Shown here one piece after another: positions 45,361 through 57,375 of a stretch of 64,000 nt of DNA. This stretch comes from Marsupella aquatica (lineage: Eukaryota > Marchantiophyta), in the NCBI GenBank assembly GCA_973895155.1, contig OZ316896.1, positions 19,778,001 to 19,842,000 of the forward strand, read 5' to 3'. Position 1 is the stretch's first letter. Each line of letters opens with the position of its first letter. The translations under genes were made by a program, and so were the position numbers. Below the pieces are notes generated by a model, which had not been told where the DNA came from, ran no database searches, and worked only from the letters and a program-made list of their open reading frames with translations.

Positions 45361-45689
45361 AAAATAAACTAAGGATCATAAACAAGAAACTCCTTTTGGG
45401 CTGCAGGAGCCTACAACTACAGTAAGTATGATGGTCAAATACTCTAGTCATGGACGGTGAGGGCAGCCACCTGGGCCCACCCCCGTTCGGGCTACGCAAT
45501 TAGTGAGGCTGGTCGTACATGAGGTTGACATCTCTTTTTCAGCCTGGAACAATGTTTGCCCCTGTCTATTCTTATCGAGTGAACTTATCCTATTAACTTT
45601 GGATAGTGAACTGCCCCCCCTTTCATTTCGATGGGGAGACACTGACTGCCCCTGGACTTGTAAATCCCCCTTAATAGCACTCCACATAA

Positions 45690-46215
45690 TGAGCCCACTA
45701 CTTGCCATGCAGGATCAGTACAAAACATGTGAATGGCATGTAGTTCTTGTGAAGCCCAACTAGAGCAATTCATACTCATTACACACTTCCAAATTTAATC
45801 TCAAACTCAAGGAGTAAAAAGAAGCCATGGCCCATATATCTTGTGGAGCCACCCTCAGGCAGGGCACCCACTTCTGGACTTGAAGGATCTGTAGATACCA
45901 GATCTATATGGGCCCTAGTTCTTGTCAAGCCCAATTGTAGCATTAAGGCATTAAGGCATCAGTTTTCTCTCAATACATGGTCCAGATGTAATCAAAGAAG
46001 CAATGGCTCTGGATTTCTTGTAAAGCCACCCTAAGGCAGGGCACCCACTCCTTGCCATGTAGGATCCATGTAGAGACCATATTTAAATGGGGTCCCCTTC
46101 TTGTGAATCACAATGGCAACAGTTCCCACTCATTCCGCGGCCCAAACTTAATCTAGGAGGAAATAAAAAGAAACAATGGACCTGGACATCTTGAAAAGCC
46201 AGACTTTGGGCCCTC
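45690..46215. repeat. Diverged tandem array of about 177 bp, 3 copies
   Basis: The markers TTCTTGTGAAGCCCAAC, TTCTTGTCAAGCCCAAT and TTCTTGTGAATCACAAT occur at 45744, 45919 and 46098, spaced 175 and 179 bp apart. Each unit also carries a CTTGTRRAGCCACCCT block and a TTGCCATG.AGGATC block. Unit length is in the range of plant satellite monomers. Confidence 0.7.
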
Positions 46216-47384
46216 TTGCATGTGAAGTTTCTTTTCCGCCCTAAACTGATTGGGTGGCATTTCAAGACTGAGTGAGAGTTTATGCCTCAACAACCTCCTT
46301 AGGGAAGCCTGAATTCATATTTGGTGGAGAACCAAGGGCCCTTGAGGTCCCAAACCTTCAAAAGTGAGTAAAGCAAGGTTTTGTCTTCACACATTTTACT
46401 GCCACAATTCCCGCATTCTGCCCTTAAAATAAGCGAGAGGAAAATGACAAGAAGGGACTCGCAAGTGCTTCGGCAGATCACACAACACATTTGCAGATTC
46501 TCTGGAGAATAGAGAAACTTTAGTTAGGACTCCCCGAGGGCCGGAAACTGAAGGACTCCTCTCATGCCCCTTCTCAGGGCAAGTTCAGAGAACTCGGCCA
46601 GCCAAAGTCTGTGCATCTTTTCATGGACAGTTTCTTGTGCCAAACCTGAGAATCTACCCCGGTCCACCTGTTTTTGATGCCCCGGGCCAGTTTTGTGTAG
46701 GGTAACCCATTCCCAAGAGGGGGCAATCTTATTTATAAAGCACCAACTACAAGCTACAGTTGGGGCCTAGGCTTTTAGAGTGAAGCCTCTAGACCGTAAC
46801 TCCATGACTTATCATGTGGATGAAAAACTCATGACCATGATCTATGTCAAATGATACACATGTATACTTTTTGTCATGATTCCTATTTACCATCACATAT
46901 GTGCATAGAAAGAGGGATGTGTATAGAAAAGAATATGATTGATATGTTATATATAATTATTAAAATGATTACCCACATGACTATTTTTTTTATCATTTCA
47001 TTAATCTTCAAAGAATGTGAATTATGAATATGTTTTGGTGACATTTTTAGAGTAGTCCCCACTATTCATGTTCAAAGGACAGGTAGTCCGGGCTAGTGGG
47101 ATATATGTAATCCAAGAGGTTGGAGCCATTATCTCCAAGTGGGGAAGAGCTACCAAGTGTAAAGGTTGACTGAATTTTTACACATAATTCAGTTCAGTTT
47201 TACACAGGAATAGTCTGTCATTGTGTGCACTTACACTATTAAGGCTGGGCCAGGGGTTTCTTGGTTTCACCTGAGTATAATAACTCATAAACTTGTACAC
47301 ACATACAAATAAAAAATTCAGAAAGTATTTAAGACACTCCATACTCTAGAAAGGATTTAAGACACTCCATACGAGGAAGGAGCC

Positions 47385-47472
47385 AGCTTGGCCCTGGCTC
47401 GGGCCTTTGGCCAAGAGGCGACGAACTCAGCTTGGCTCTGGCCCTGGCCTTTAGCCAAGAGGCGACGAACTT
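47385..47472. repeat. 44-bp direct duplication
   Basis: AGCTTGGCCCTGGCTCGGGC at 47385 recurs at 47429 with CTCTGGCCCTGGC variation. Both copies run through CCAAGAGGCGACGAACT. A smaller duplication of ATTTAAGACACTCCATA lies just to the left. Confidence 0.8.
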
Positions 47473-47509
47473 GGTCGGGAGGGAAGGCGCGAGGTGGCTT
47501 CTCCACGCA

Positions 47510-47745
47510 CCTCTTGTAACGAGCCTGTCACTCAGTACACGCACCGACCTCATCCCACAAGAACCTCGCGACCGACCAACAAGTCCCCGTTCCTCTTCTA
47601 CAGAACGACCTCATCGTTACACGCACCTCTCGCACCGCACAAGAACCTCGCGAGCCCCCAAGAACTCCACCCAGCTCTTCTAACGAGCCCTCTCCGGGTT
47701 CCACGCACCGCCCGCGCAGCATAAGAACCTCCCGACCCACTTACG
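47510..47745. repeat. 82-bp tandem repeat, 3 copies
   Basis: The core AAGAACCTCGCGA (AAGAACCTCCCGA in the last copy) occurs at 47559, 47641 and 47723, exactly 82 bp apart. Surrounding motifs are CTCTTSTAAC/ACAGAACGAG and ACGCACC. The array lies 1.4-1.6 kb upstream of the kinase coding start. Confidence 0.75.
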
Positions 47746-49113
47746 AAGAAGGATCGCATTGGAAAAGTGGTCCTCACGAAGTCCTTTCGTGCCGTGTGGG
47801 GACCAAGCAAATCTCCAGAATCAGCCGATCGACTGAGCGATGAGGGGAGCAGAGACAAGGAGAGCGACTCCGTGATCATTTCGTTTGTTGCAAGAGCTGC
47901 AGTTGCTGCTGTTGTTATTGTTGCTGTTGTTATTGTTGCTGTCGGAGATGGCAGCGGTTTCAGCTACGATCCTCGGTGCTGTTCTCGGATCCGTTGCTGC
48001 TCGGCAGACTGCTGCCACCCCGGCAGACTGCTGCAACCCAGGTGCGGATCTCGAGCGGAGGCCGTAGCAATCGGCTCTTGGGAGAGGTTCGAGGACTTTC
48101 AGGTGCCGTTCTCCCCTTGGTTTTTTCGTTTCAGCTGGGTTTCCTGTGTTTCTTATCGACTGTAGGAGAAGTAGGAGAAGCGGTCATTCGAGAGAAGCGT
48201 TTCCGTGGTCTGCGTGACAAAATGCTTGATCTAGAATGTATGGTGTTGTCATCCGCTGGAGTTTAGTTTTTGTTTAACATGAAGGTATCTTGTTTCCTAC
48301 TTGTCTGCAATTTGTGTTGGGCTGTGGGTACTGGATCGTAGAAATTGGGTTTCCTGGTGTTTTTAATACTGTGAATAGTGTTCTTGATCTAGAAACGATG
48401 ACACGCCTCGGAAGCTCCAGAGGTAGAAATCAGGTCCTGTGTATTTCTCTCGAGATTGTGGTGGAGGTGTCCCACGTCGAGTGAGGACTGCTTCACTTGA
48501 GAGTTGACTATCTAAAAGCCAGTGGGTGCATAGCATTTCATAGCAGTTTTTTTTGTAGCCCCTTGTGAGCCTCGCATCGCAACATTCTGCCTTATCACAC
48601 AGACTATATAGTCCGGGCACAATCACCCTGTGTTTCCCTGGGTCATCCGGGATTTGTCCAAGTGAGTCATACAAACGGAAGGAAGGAAAAATTAATGTTC
48701 CTCGAGAGCTTTCACTAGCTCGGGAATCCAGATGTGGCAACTCTTTAAGAGGGCCATCCAACGATGTCCATGTTCCATAGTGTGACCAGAATTCCTTCTC
48801 CAATCTACAGAGTTGTTGCCCACGCCTCTCAGAATGAGTCTTTTTCAAACCTTTTTGTGTATGATCGTGTTGCCTCTTCAGGGGTTTTCACTGCAATGCT
48901 TGTGTTGGTGTCCTCTTTGCAGGGTTTTGAAATTTTGTCTCAAAATATAATTTAAACTGTCTATCACGCTTGTGAAGTGCATCTCCGCTCGTTGAGTTGT
49001 TTGTCAATTGGACATTCCGTTTTGGCGAAACATGTGAACCTTGTTTTCTTTATTTCGACTCTGCAGGTGGCCGACTTTATTAAACTGCCGATTTGCGCGA
49101 GTGAGAGTTTGCC

Positions 49114-50463
49114 ATGGAATCAGCATTGAGGCGAAAATTTTCTTTCTTGAGGCAGTCGTCTCTGGCACCGCGAGGGATCGGTCAAGTGGGTCTTTCCAAA
49201 GAGGAATCCCAGAAGCTTATTTCCGCAGAGCAACTTGACGCCACATTGCAGATGCTTTTCTATGCATCCAAAGGAAAACTCGAGGAAGTGAAGGAGATGC
49301 TTGAAGTCAAGAAAACTCCTGTCGATTCAACTGACTTTGATCATCGGACAGCGTTACATGTGGCAGCTTGTGAAGATCAGGTGGAGATAGTGAAATATTT
49401 ACTGGACAAAGGTGCTAATGTAAATTGTGTAGATCAATGGGGCAGCACACCTTTGGCAGATGCGCAGCATTACGGAAACATAGAGGTCTGTAATATACTT
49501 GAAAAGAAGGGAGGAAACTTGGCAAAAAATGCACGGAATTCCCTTATGCGCATATCAAGCTCATTGGTGCCAGAGTACGAAATTAAACACGATACATTGG
49601 ATTTTAGCATTCCACAGGGTAACAAGAAAGGTGAGGAGTACAGAGTGGCAATGTGGCAGGGTACAAAAGTCTGGGTCAAGTTCCTTCCAGGAATAAAATG
49701 CGCCGATGACGAACTGTTACTTAACTTCAAGGACGAGTTAGCCCTCTTACTGAAGCTTCGGCACCCGAATGTCGTCCAGTTTCTCGGGGCTGTCACTCAG
49801 GCAAGTCCCATGATGATTGTGACAGAGTTCCTCACTGGGGGGAGTCTCAGAGCATACATGGACGAGAGAGGTAGGCGCTTAGATGCTATGAAAGCTCTGA
49901 CATTTGCTCTAGATATCGCCAGAGGCCTGAACTATCTACATGAACTTAAGCCTTTTTCTATCGTCCACCGGAACTTGAAACCCAGCAATCTTCTCCTGGG
50001 CGAAGCATCAGGGCACATCAAGGTTGCAAATTTTATGTTGAGTCGGACAATAATGGAGAAGCCAACCGTGGTGGATTCCGTTTCAGGAAGCAACCAAGAC
50101 CGTTTCTCGGGCAGTTTCTGTCGCTACATGGCGCCAGAGATTTTGAAGCATGGATCGTACGACAAAAGCGTGGATGTTTTTTCTTTTGGCCTGATCCTTC
50201 AAGAGATGTTTGAAGGCCATCATCCATTCCCTGAGATGAAAGAAGATATTCAAGTTGCTGAGGAGTATAATCAGGGTAATCGGCCTCCGTTTAGACACGT
50301 AGCGAGACACTACCCACCTCTGGTGAAAGAGCTCATAGAAGAATGTTGGGACAGTGATCCCTCTAAGAGACCTCACATCGGCAATGTTATCCAGCGACTC
50401 GAACACATTAAGGGCACGAACTGGAAAAGCAGAATCAAGGACTTTTTAAGGAGTAAGAGCTAG
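49114..50463 (+). CDS. Ankyrin-repeat Raf-like pseudokinase (plant ILK family)
   Basis: This single uninterrupted 449-codon frame encodes ankyrin repeats (about residues 40-140: DHRTALHVAAC, GANVNCVDQWGSTPL) followed by a kinase-like domain (about 165-435). The layout is that of plant integrin-linked-kinase-like proteins (Raf-like MAPKKK group C). The beta3 lysine is present (VWVKF, Lys189), as are an alpha-C glutamate candidate (KDELALL), APE (340-342), DVFSFG and the C-lobe arginine (SKRP). The HRD triad reads HRN (285-287) and the DFG triad reads NFM (306-308), so both catalytic aspartates and the DFG glycine are gone. No glycine-rich loop of the usual form is visible. Catalysis by the classical mechanism is unlikely; a scaffolding or regulatory role is inferred. 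The start is supported by an in-frame TGA just upstream, after an acceptor at 49066. The coding region has no introns. Confidence 0.9.
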   Translation: MESALRRKFSFLRQSSLAPRGIGQVGLSKEESQKLISAEQLDATLQMLFYASKGKLEEVKEMLEVKKTPVDSTDFDHRTALHVAACEDQVEIVKYLLDKGANVNCVDQWGSTPLADAQHYGNIEVCNILEKKGGNLAKNARNSLMRISSSLVPEYEIKHDTLDFSIPQGNKKGEEYRVAMWQGTKVWVKFLPGIKCADDELLLNFKDELALLLKLRHPNVVQFLGAVTQASPMMIVTEFLTGGSLRAYMDERGRRLDAMKALTFALDIARGLNYLHELKPFSIVHRNLKPSNLLLGEASGHIKVANFMLSRTIMEKPTVVDSVSGSNQDRFSGSFCRYMAPEILKHGSYDKSVDVFSFGLILQEMFEGHHPFPEMKEDIQVAEEYNQGNRPPFRHVARHYPPLVKELIEECWDSDPSKRPHIGNVIQRLEHIKGTNWKSRIKDFLRSKS

Positions 50464-53400
50464 GAAATCTGTACCTTAGAAGCACACTGTAGAACAGATC
50501 GAGGGGAATGGGTCTCTTGAAATAATATACCAGGCTGCTGTGGCATTTGCATAGGATGTCCCTTCCCCGAGTTTCTTCAAGAAGATGAAGATGAAACTAG
50601 GTGAGGACTTCCGAAAGGACACCAGGGAATTTCGAGTGGTAGGATTCTCCTGAGTTTAACCAATTAGTTCAGCCACCTATTGGTCTCTTGAGAGTTCTGA
50701 TTAGCAGGAGCTACCTCAGTACGGTCGTTTCTTAGGTTTTGAATATCCGCATCTTCTTTGAAAACACAGTGCAAAGTTCTTTAGCTACGGTTAGGCCCCT
50801 GAGCTGTGGGAACCTGGAAGGAATATAGCTTCGGGTTGATTTGCCTGTCGAGTCCAGGGCATTCCTAATTGGTTTGAGATACTTTGAACAAATCGGCCCG
50901 TGGTAAGCCACAAGGACATCCAAGATCGATGAGCAGGCGAAGCACTGCGAGTGGACAGCAGAAGTAGGAGATTGAGTCGAGAAGATGAATTTGGGGTTCA
51001 GGACTGAGCGATTGATATATGATTATTAGTCGACAGAAGCCGACGTATAGACTGGTTTGAAGCAGTAAATAGGTGAAGGCATACAGTTTCATTTTAGGCT
51101 TACGAAAAGTTTGTCCCAACTGGAAGTGGGCCTCGTCCACTACTCTCCACCCAGAGGTACTTCTGAGAGCAACAGATCCCACATGAGGGAATGTGGTAGA
51201 AAGCACAAATGCCAGATTTCAATGAATGAATGGCTCTCTGGCTGACTGAACCTGAGCCAGAGTTGTTGGACAATGACATTCAAGAGTGAAGTATCAGAGA
51301 AGTGTGTCTCCTTTCCGTTGATTTAATGTCCTGCTTGTTAGACTTAGTTACTACGCTAGATCACTAGATCATCATACTATTGCAGTGGTATGTGACATCC
51401 CAAATCTCAAAGAACCTTATCTCCCTTCATGATTTCGTGTCTCACTAGCAGACAACACTACATGATTATCACTATATTGCACAAGTCTGAAATCTCAAAG
51501 AACCTCTCCCCTTTGATGATTTCCCCTTTGATGATTTCATGGGCTCCTTGCAGGTTTAGACACAACACTTCATGTGGGATCATGATGTTATCCCACTATT
51601 GATATTTATTCTTTGGCCTTCATGTTTGTTCACAGTTCACCCCCATGATACTCGTTACATTTAGCTACAGAAATCACTAAAATTTTATTAAGGGGAGCCG
51701 TCAGACTGGCTAATAGATCCTGCAACTTGATACTAGACTGGCTAATGAGAACCAAAACATCTGGCCAATATTTGCCAAAAGTATGTGGATGAGGTGGAAT
51801 TTGGGAATATTTCACCACTCTAAAAATGTGCCAATGTTGGGTGCCCAACAGATTTGGGACAACAAGCTTCTAGCTCCTCTTGATGGATATTGAATCATGT
51901 TATTATGCGCTTTTGGGCTGTATTCTTCTCCCTGAGGATTGTGCTGAAGTGTAAGACGTTTCTTTAAAAGTAATATTTTGAAATGGGAAACCTCCAGTTA
52001 GCAAGTGGTTCTTGGTTCACCTTAAAACAAACCAAGGAGGGAAATTTCTTCCTAACTTTGACTAGAGTTTCTTCATTTCCATTACCTGGCCTTTGTTCTA
52101 TTGTGCACCCATGTTTGAACCCTTTTTGTGTGTGTTTGTGTGGGGGGGAGCTCCAAAGCTTTATTTCACAGATAAAGGAACAATGCATAACATCAGGTGA
52201 GGCCAAAGGCGCTAACCCAGGGAATGAACATGCACCCAAGAAAGGACTGGAAAGGAAGCTACTAATCCAAGGTGCTCTGTCAAAAACGATGACATGAGTA
52301 GAGGGAACTGCCTCTAAAAGGTTGGCCAAAATCACTAGCGAAGAGCATTCTAAAGCTTTACTATTATTGCATTACTCTCTACTGTACCATTAAAATAGGG
52401 CAATGAGCCTCTTTTTAGTATACATGGAATTGTTCATTTATCAATCAACGAGCCCTAGGCCAGTGCATTGCCCCATCCTAGGAGGGCCGGCCCATAGGGA
52501 GTCGGGCCGGGGCATTTATGGGGCAGCAGGAAGCACATATGTGCTAAGGGTGCACATTTATTTCATTAATGGTCAGGGAAAAGAGCTAATCGAATTCGAC
52601 GGCTGTGGATCTTTCCCACCCAAGAGCTTTTTTGTATTGGGACAAAGGACGAAGGACGAAAAACAACGGGATCCCTTATTATAGTTGTAGATGGACACCC
52701 CTAAAGTGTACATCCCTGCCCTAACCATGATCACCTACCTTTAAGTGCAATTTTATTGAATGAATTGTGCCCTTACCAAAGGGTCGCACCTATACAGCTG
52801 TCATTTAGCAAATTACATTTGGCCTGTTGCACTTAGAGCATTCCCACCGGTCCTGTAAAACAATTGATTCTACTAAATAACTTTCACTGGCAAAGCGTAA
52901 CACTGATGGCCATTTATACTTTGCATCATTTGTTTGTAGACAAGCAGACAAGATTGTTAACCATGTTGAGCACCTATGGTACAGGCCTTCCCGGCGGGCT
53001 CTGGACCTAACGACAAGAGCACGTTATGTTGTTACATACATAGCTGCAACACCTATTCGTCCCTCTTTGGAAGAATTAATGGGGGCCTGTCGGGATCTCA
53101 TAGCCAACTATCAGATATTCTAGAACAGCCCTCGTTTCCGGATTTATTTGCAACTGCGCTGAAACTAGGCTCCATGTGTTACTGATTCTAGATTCTCTGC
53201 AATTTCCGACAGTAGCTCACGTATTTATAGTTTTGTGGTTTGAGAACAAGCGCTAGACGCTTCACAAAATGCCTTGACTTCCCTCAATGTTTAGAAATTT
53301 GGAACTTCGTTGTGTCTTTTAGTACTTGAAGTCGTCTGGCTGAATTTTCACTTAGCTGGTCTTAGGGACGGTACCAGACCTGTACAAGTTTTTAGGAAAC

Positions 53401-56142
53401 TAAGTTTAATGGATCTGCGCATGGGTGTGAAACTGGAGGATCTGAATTCCCACAAGTCTGTAATGGTTGCTTTCCTACATATCTGAAAAGGTTAGGGTCA
53501 ACATTGGCTTGAACTTCTATGGTTTCCAGTGCTCACTAGAAATCTGATTTCTGCTCATCCTAGTAAATTATCACTTCCTGGAATCAAGTGTAGAATGTCT
53601 GGTTCCAATTACTGTCACTTGCTCTCAGGCATCTTGTCGTGCAAGACCATGATGTGAATTTGAGACCAATTTTGCCCAGGCTGGTCTTGCAAATTTTTGT
53701 CCGTTGTGCGTGGTTTTTTTTGCTGGTTTCAAACAGGAAAATTTGAGAACGGTAGTTTGAGTTTCATAAGCTTTATTTTTTGTGATATTTGAAAGGCCCC
53801 TGTCTCCAGTAAATACTGCTACTTGCCATTTCGGACTCTATATGGATTGTGGATATGCAAGTTTCTTAGGTCGTTGAGTCGACAGTGTGTTTGTGTCCAA
53901 CCAATATTTTCTGCACTCCGAGCAGTACTCATGTCTAATGGTGTCTAATGGCGAATCAGCTCATAGTTTTCCTTCGGGTTTGTAGTGACCGGCTGCACTC
54001 CAAGCAGTACTCATGTATTTACAGTGACTGCCTCAAAGGGAGAAAAGCTGATTTCCGAGAGTCAGGATAGATCAGCTACGAAGGTAAGAATAGCCAAACC
54101 TGACCTCCCGTGCAAAGCGTGCTTTATCGTTTTTATTAAAGTTTGCTTTCCAAGACAAAAGAAAGAATAGCCAGACCTACGAGTAAGTCATGTGATGGAC
54201 GGCCCCATGGAAGAGTCCATTAAAGGAGACAAAGATCCCCACCAGAGAGGCCGTGAGTAATCAAACCAAGACTTTAAAGGAGACTGAGGTAAGCACTGTT
54301 GGACAAGTAACTGACCCATATGATCCCTTATTGAATGCGCAAGCTTCTGTGGACCAAAGGATTTAGCCTCATTCTCTGACCACAGCTAACATAGAGTCTT
54401 GGAATTGATGTGTGACTCCCTTTGATTGGACTAGCACCAGTCCTGCAGGATTCTCCCCAGCAACATAACACGAAGTCAAAAAGCTGAATCTCTACGTTAA
54501 AATTGAACTTTGTCGTGAATCCCGTCGCCTAGAATAACCAGGAATTGAGTCAGGCTCCAGCAATTCGAGAAACGCAATTGTCCCGAAGCTAAATTTGAAT
54601 TCCAACTAGTGGCCCATGAATTGCCGCAGTAGCAACAAAAAACCCAGTTCTCAATGCATGACGAGCCAAACATGATGTTCAAAATCTGTGGTAGCGTGCC
54701 TTATGGTGGACATGTACACATATATAAGGGCACCACAAGAAAATGCCGGTGGCATGAAGAAAGACAGGCATAATAAGATGGGTTCTCCCAAGTGATCTTC
54801 AGACTGGGCCATTTCTCAACCAAAAATAGAGTTTTCAAACCGAGCCAAATATGATTTCAAGATCACTTCTGGAGTCGGGTCGAACTCTTCCACATATAAA
54901 TAGCGAGCCTCCGTCTACATTATCCAACCTTGTATTCATCTGCTTCTCGACGCCCTTCATCATTATATCTGCTGTGTACTCCGAGAAAACAATGTATGAA
55001 AGAAATAAAGCTTACAGCTCTGAAAGGCTTCGATCTGTTACGTAACCCTGATTCATGTTCTTGACCTCAAGCCGCTTAACTAGAACTAGCTGTTGGTAGA
55101 CTGTATCCTCAAGAAGGTTTTGGAAATTCTAGCTCGTTAGTGGGTCAGTTGTACAATCCACAAACGAGATGGATCCTGTCGGAAATTATTGTATCAAGGT
55201 TAAATTTCGAACAGGTGAACGTCTTTAGGAATACAAGCTGGTGAAGAGAAGCCTATTGCGACGTCGAGAACATACAGACCTGGCAGACGAAAGATTGGTT
55301 GCAGTAGCTTACATGTAGTCAAAAGAAGAGTACAACTAGCATCCTGGTTTCGAAGGAGCAGAAAAGAGAGAAACGAGGACAAAGCTATTTGATATTAGAG
55401 CATGTACTAATGTAAGCTATCCACATGAAGCGGTGAGAATCTGCATCACCCATTGATCAATTTCATTAACGCGTTCATTGACAAGTATGCGTCGTCAAAT
55501 TATGAACAATTTCATTCATTACAAATGTGTAGACGATATATAAGAAAGAACACACAGTTTGGCATGGATAAAAACGCTTAGAATGATTCATAAACATATC
55601 TAAAATCTCCGTGTTGGAACTCATAAGACCAACCATGGCGTAGACAGATGGTTCGACAGCACGAATCAAAGTACTACGCGACTGGCCACTGACTTGTGGA
55701 CGGAATCTGATACAATCTTGAACAAAGCATCTTAGTATTAGAAAAATACCTCAGTGATATATTCTCCACCTCTTTTTACATCTGTAGTAGACCAGTTAAC
55801 TTGTAATGTGATAAGCGGTTCGCTTATTCCTGATTTTGTGAAGGTTCAATTGTGGAACAACTTCATTTCGCCGCAAAGTCCTAGTTCTGGAAACTTTTTC
55901 CCATCAATTAAGCTTTGAGAAATGCTCCATTCTAGATCACGATCTGAAGCTTGTATCAATGTCCGCAGCATAGTAAATCATCTCTGTTTTACTTGGTTGC
56001 GATCCATGGGCATATGTGACAACTATGGCAACTTCAAAGGACACCGTCAGTTGATAATTGATTGGAGTTTCCGCTGTAAAACCGGAATTTCTTGTAGAAC
56101 TAAAATGGGACTGACCTCTCTACTGAATCTCCAGAGTGGATA
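50464..56142. other. Intergenic, no supported gene
   Basis: I found no recognisable coding exon across this 5.7 kb. The first part should be the kinase 3' UTR. CTGCACTCCRAGCAGTACTC occurs at about 53911 and again 82 bp later (53993), a short direct duplication. Short open frames at 51.98-52.34, 52.4-52.7 and 55.2-55.4 kb lack splice context or family resemblance. Confidence 0.4.
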
Positions 56143-56493
56143 TCAGGTGCACTTTTGTGCAGGCTCGTCGACGGGGATGATGACCGGCCACTCCTGCCCC
56201 GCATCCCGAAAACGCTGCTCGGTTTCCATCATATCTGCCTGGGCGAGAATTCCTCTCCGAATCTGGTTGGCATGCATTACCGATCCATCCAGCTCCTGTA
56301 CTCTGCCATTTGCGTAAGTCACGGTAATAAGAGGAGTAGCCTCGTCGGTCCTGCGCTTGACTATGACCTCGCACTTCGGGTTCGACTGCCGGGCCTTCCT
56401 CGAGTTGCATTGTGCCAGAAATTCCAGGGCCGACGCTGCTCGGGGGTCCAGCGCATTGAACTCTATTCTCACCTTTGATAAATGCTTGAACAT
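56143..56493 (-). CDS. mL53: Mitochondrial ribosomal protein mL53 (L51/S25/CI-B8-like)
   Basis: This single-exon frame encodes 116 aa, starting MFKHLSKVRIEFNALDPRAA. The order of motifs (a beta-strand and LDPR turn, then the helix ALEFLAQCNSRKA, SNPKCEVIVKRR and ETEQRFRDAGQEWPV) matches my recollection of plant mL53, a small thioredoxin-like-fold protein of the mitochondrial large subunit. The length agrees with the family. There is no obvious cleavable presequence, which is usual for this protein. On the coding strand the ATG is preceded by a (GA)n tract at 56504-56529, probably within the 5' leader. A different L51/S25/CI-B8 protein is the main alternative. Confidence 0.75.
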   Translation of the reverse strand: MFKHLSKVRIEFNALDPRAASALEFLAQCNSRKARQSNPKCEVIVKRRTDEATPLITVTYANGRVQELDGSVMHANQIRRGILAQADMMETEQRFRDAGQEWPVIIPVDEPAQKCT

Positions 56494-56494
56494 C

Positions 56495-56503
<9 letters not shown>

Positions 56504-56529
<26 letters not shown>
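56504..56529. repeat. (TC)n / (GA)n microsatellite in the mL53 leader
   Basis: This is a run of about 13 TC units that reads as GA on the mL53 coding strand, 11 bp above its ATG. GA-rich tracts are common in plant 5' UTRs and can act as promoter or translation elements. Confidence 0.9.
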
Positions 56530-56565
56530 GCCGTATATCTCTCTCCTGGGGCTCCGTGGACTCCA

Positions 56566-57025
56566 AAATATATCGATTCAGTTTTCTCGTTAAACCTTAA
56601 AACCCTAAAAACTCAATTCAGTTCTCCCTAATTCCCCAAAACTATTCAATTCCAGAGTGAAACGAGGGCTCTCCCTATCAAAAGGGTTGCCCGTCCGTTG
56701 GGCTTTTCCCGGTGTGCCTACTACTACCGTAGTTTTGTAGAGGGCGTGAGTGTTCTAAAGCTAGCCGAGCCGTGTGCCCATGCAGTGCAAGTGTTAGCCG
56801 CGAGTCACACATCCTGATTGTTCTAAAGCCAGGAATCGGGTGTTGCAAATTGGATTCCGGGGAAATGAGTGTTTGGACGTTGGCCACAAAGAGGTGAATC
56901 CCGTCACTGAAGTTCCAGGACAGGAGGCAGTCGCCGCACCGCAGCGCAGCGAGAGGCTCTACACCATAGTTGTGCAACGGGGAGGTGGAAGGCAAGGTGG
57001 CCGGAGTTGATGCGAGGGGAGCTAA
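56566..57025. other. mL53 upstream region
   Basis: AACCCTAAAAAC-type motifs near 56587-56615, resembling the telo-box of plant ribosomal-protein and translation-gene promoters, lie just above mL53. That would fit its function. The rest of the stretch shows no coding region I can support. Confidence 0.4.
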
Positions 57026-57211
57026 TTAAACCGCACCTGCCACTATAAAAACCTCATTACATGTCTCACTACTCACCATAAAAGCTAATATTTGTCCAAA
57101 AAAAGGTTTTACAGTCAGCACCTTTTGTGGAGCTCAAAGTACATTCTTGAATCTATACTCTTTCCAATGAGAGCTACGGGTTACCCGTTTATAGTGGCAG
57201 GTGTGGTTTAG
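57026..57211. mobile_element. MITE copy B, related to the copy at 34553
   Basis: The left end TTAAACCGCACCTGCCACTA and right end TAGTGGCAGGTGTGGTTTAG form terminal inverted repeats of about 22 bp. The interior shares long segments with copy A, including GTCAGCACCTTTTGTGGAGC and GAGCTACGGGTTACCCGT. The element is about 186 bp. The flanks are TTAA on the left and TTAG on the right, so a TTAA duplication, if it existed, has since mutated. Confidence 0.8.
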
Positions 57212-57375
57212 ACTAAGGCCGCAGTGCCACAATTTTATTTCTGCCCCAAAGTCAAGGTCGGCTTCAATCGAGTGTAGACACTTGGCCATGAACAGTAGGA
57301 ATCAAGGTCTAGAGGTTCAGATCAAGATTATCTACTGTCCTTAGATTGAAGTACACCTCTAAATGCCCCCCACCT

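Larger units (their letters stand above)
41431..49066. other. Gene-poor block built from tandem arrays; kinase leader at the right edge
   Basis: Besides the tandem arrays listed separately, 41.47-41.80 kb contains two diverged copies of a block of about 160 bp (ACCATTAGAT...GTCTGTGGCTAGGC). A 29-bp sequence beginning GAAACATCTATCAGGATAAC occurs at about 42736 and again near 42899. From 47.8 kb rightward the DNA is GC-richer, with CTG/TTG-rich runs, and probably includes the promoter and a non-coding first exon of the kinase gene. Its acceptor CTCTGCAG ends at 49066. Confidence 0.35.

Noticed and set aside
47767-48165. 132-codon plus-strand frame upstream of the kinase
   Set aside because: Its composition reflects GTT/GCT/CTG runs and it overlaps other open frames. 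It is more likely leader or promoter DNA of the kinase gene.
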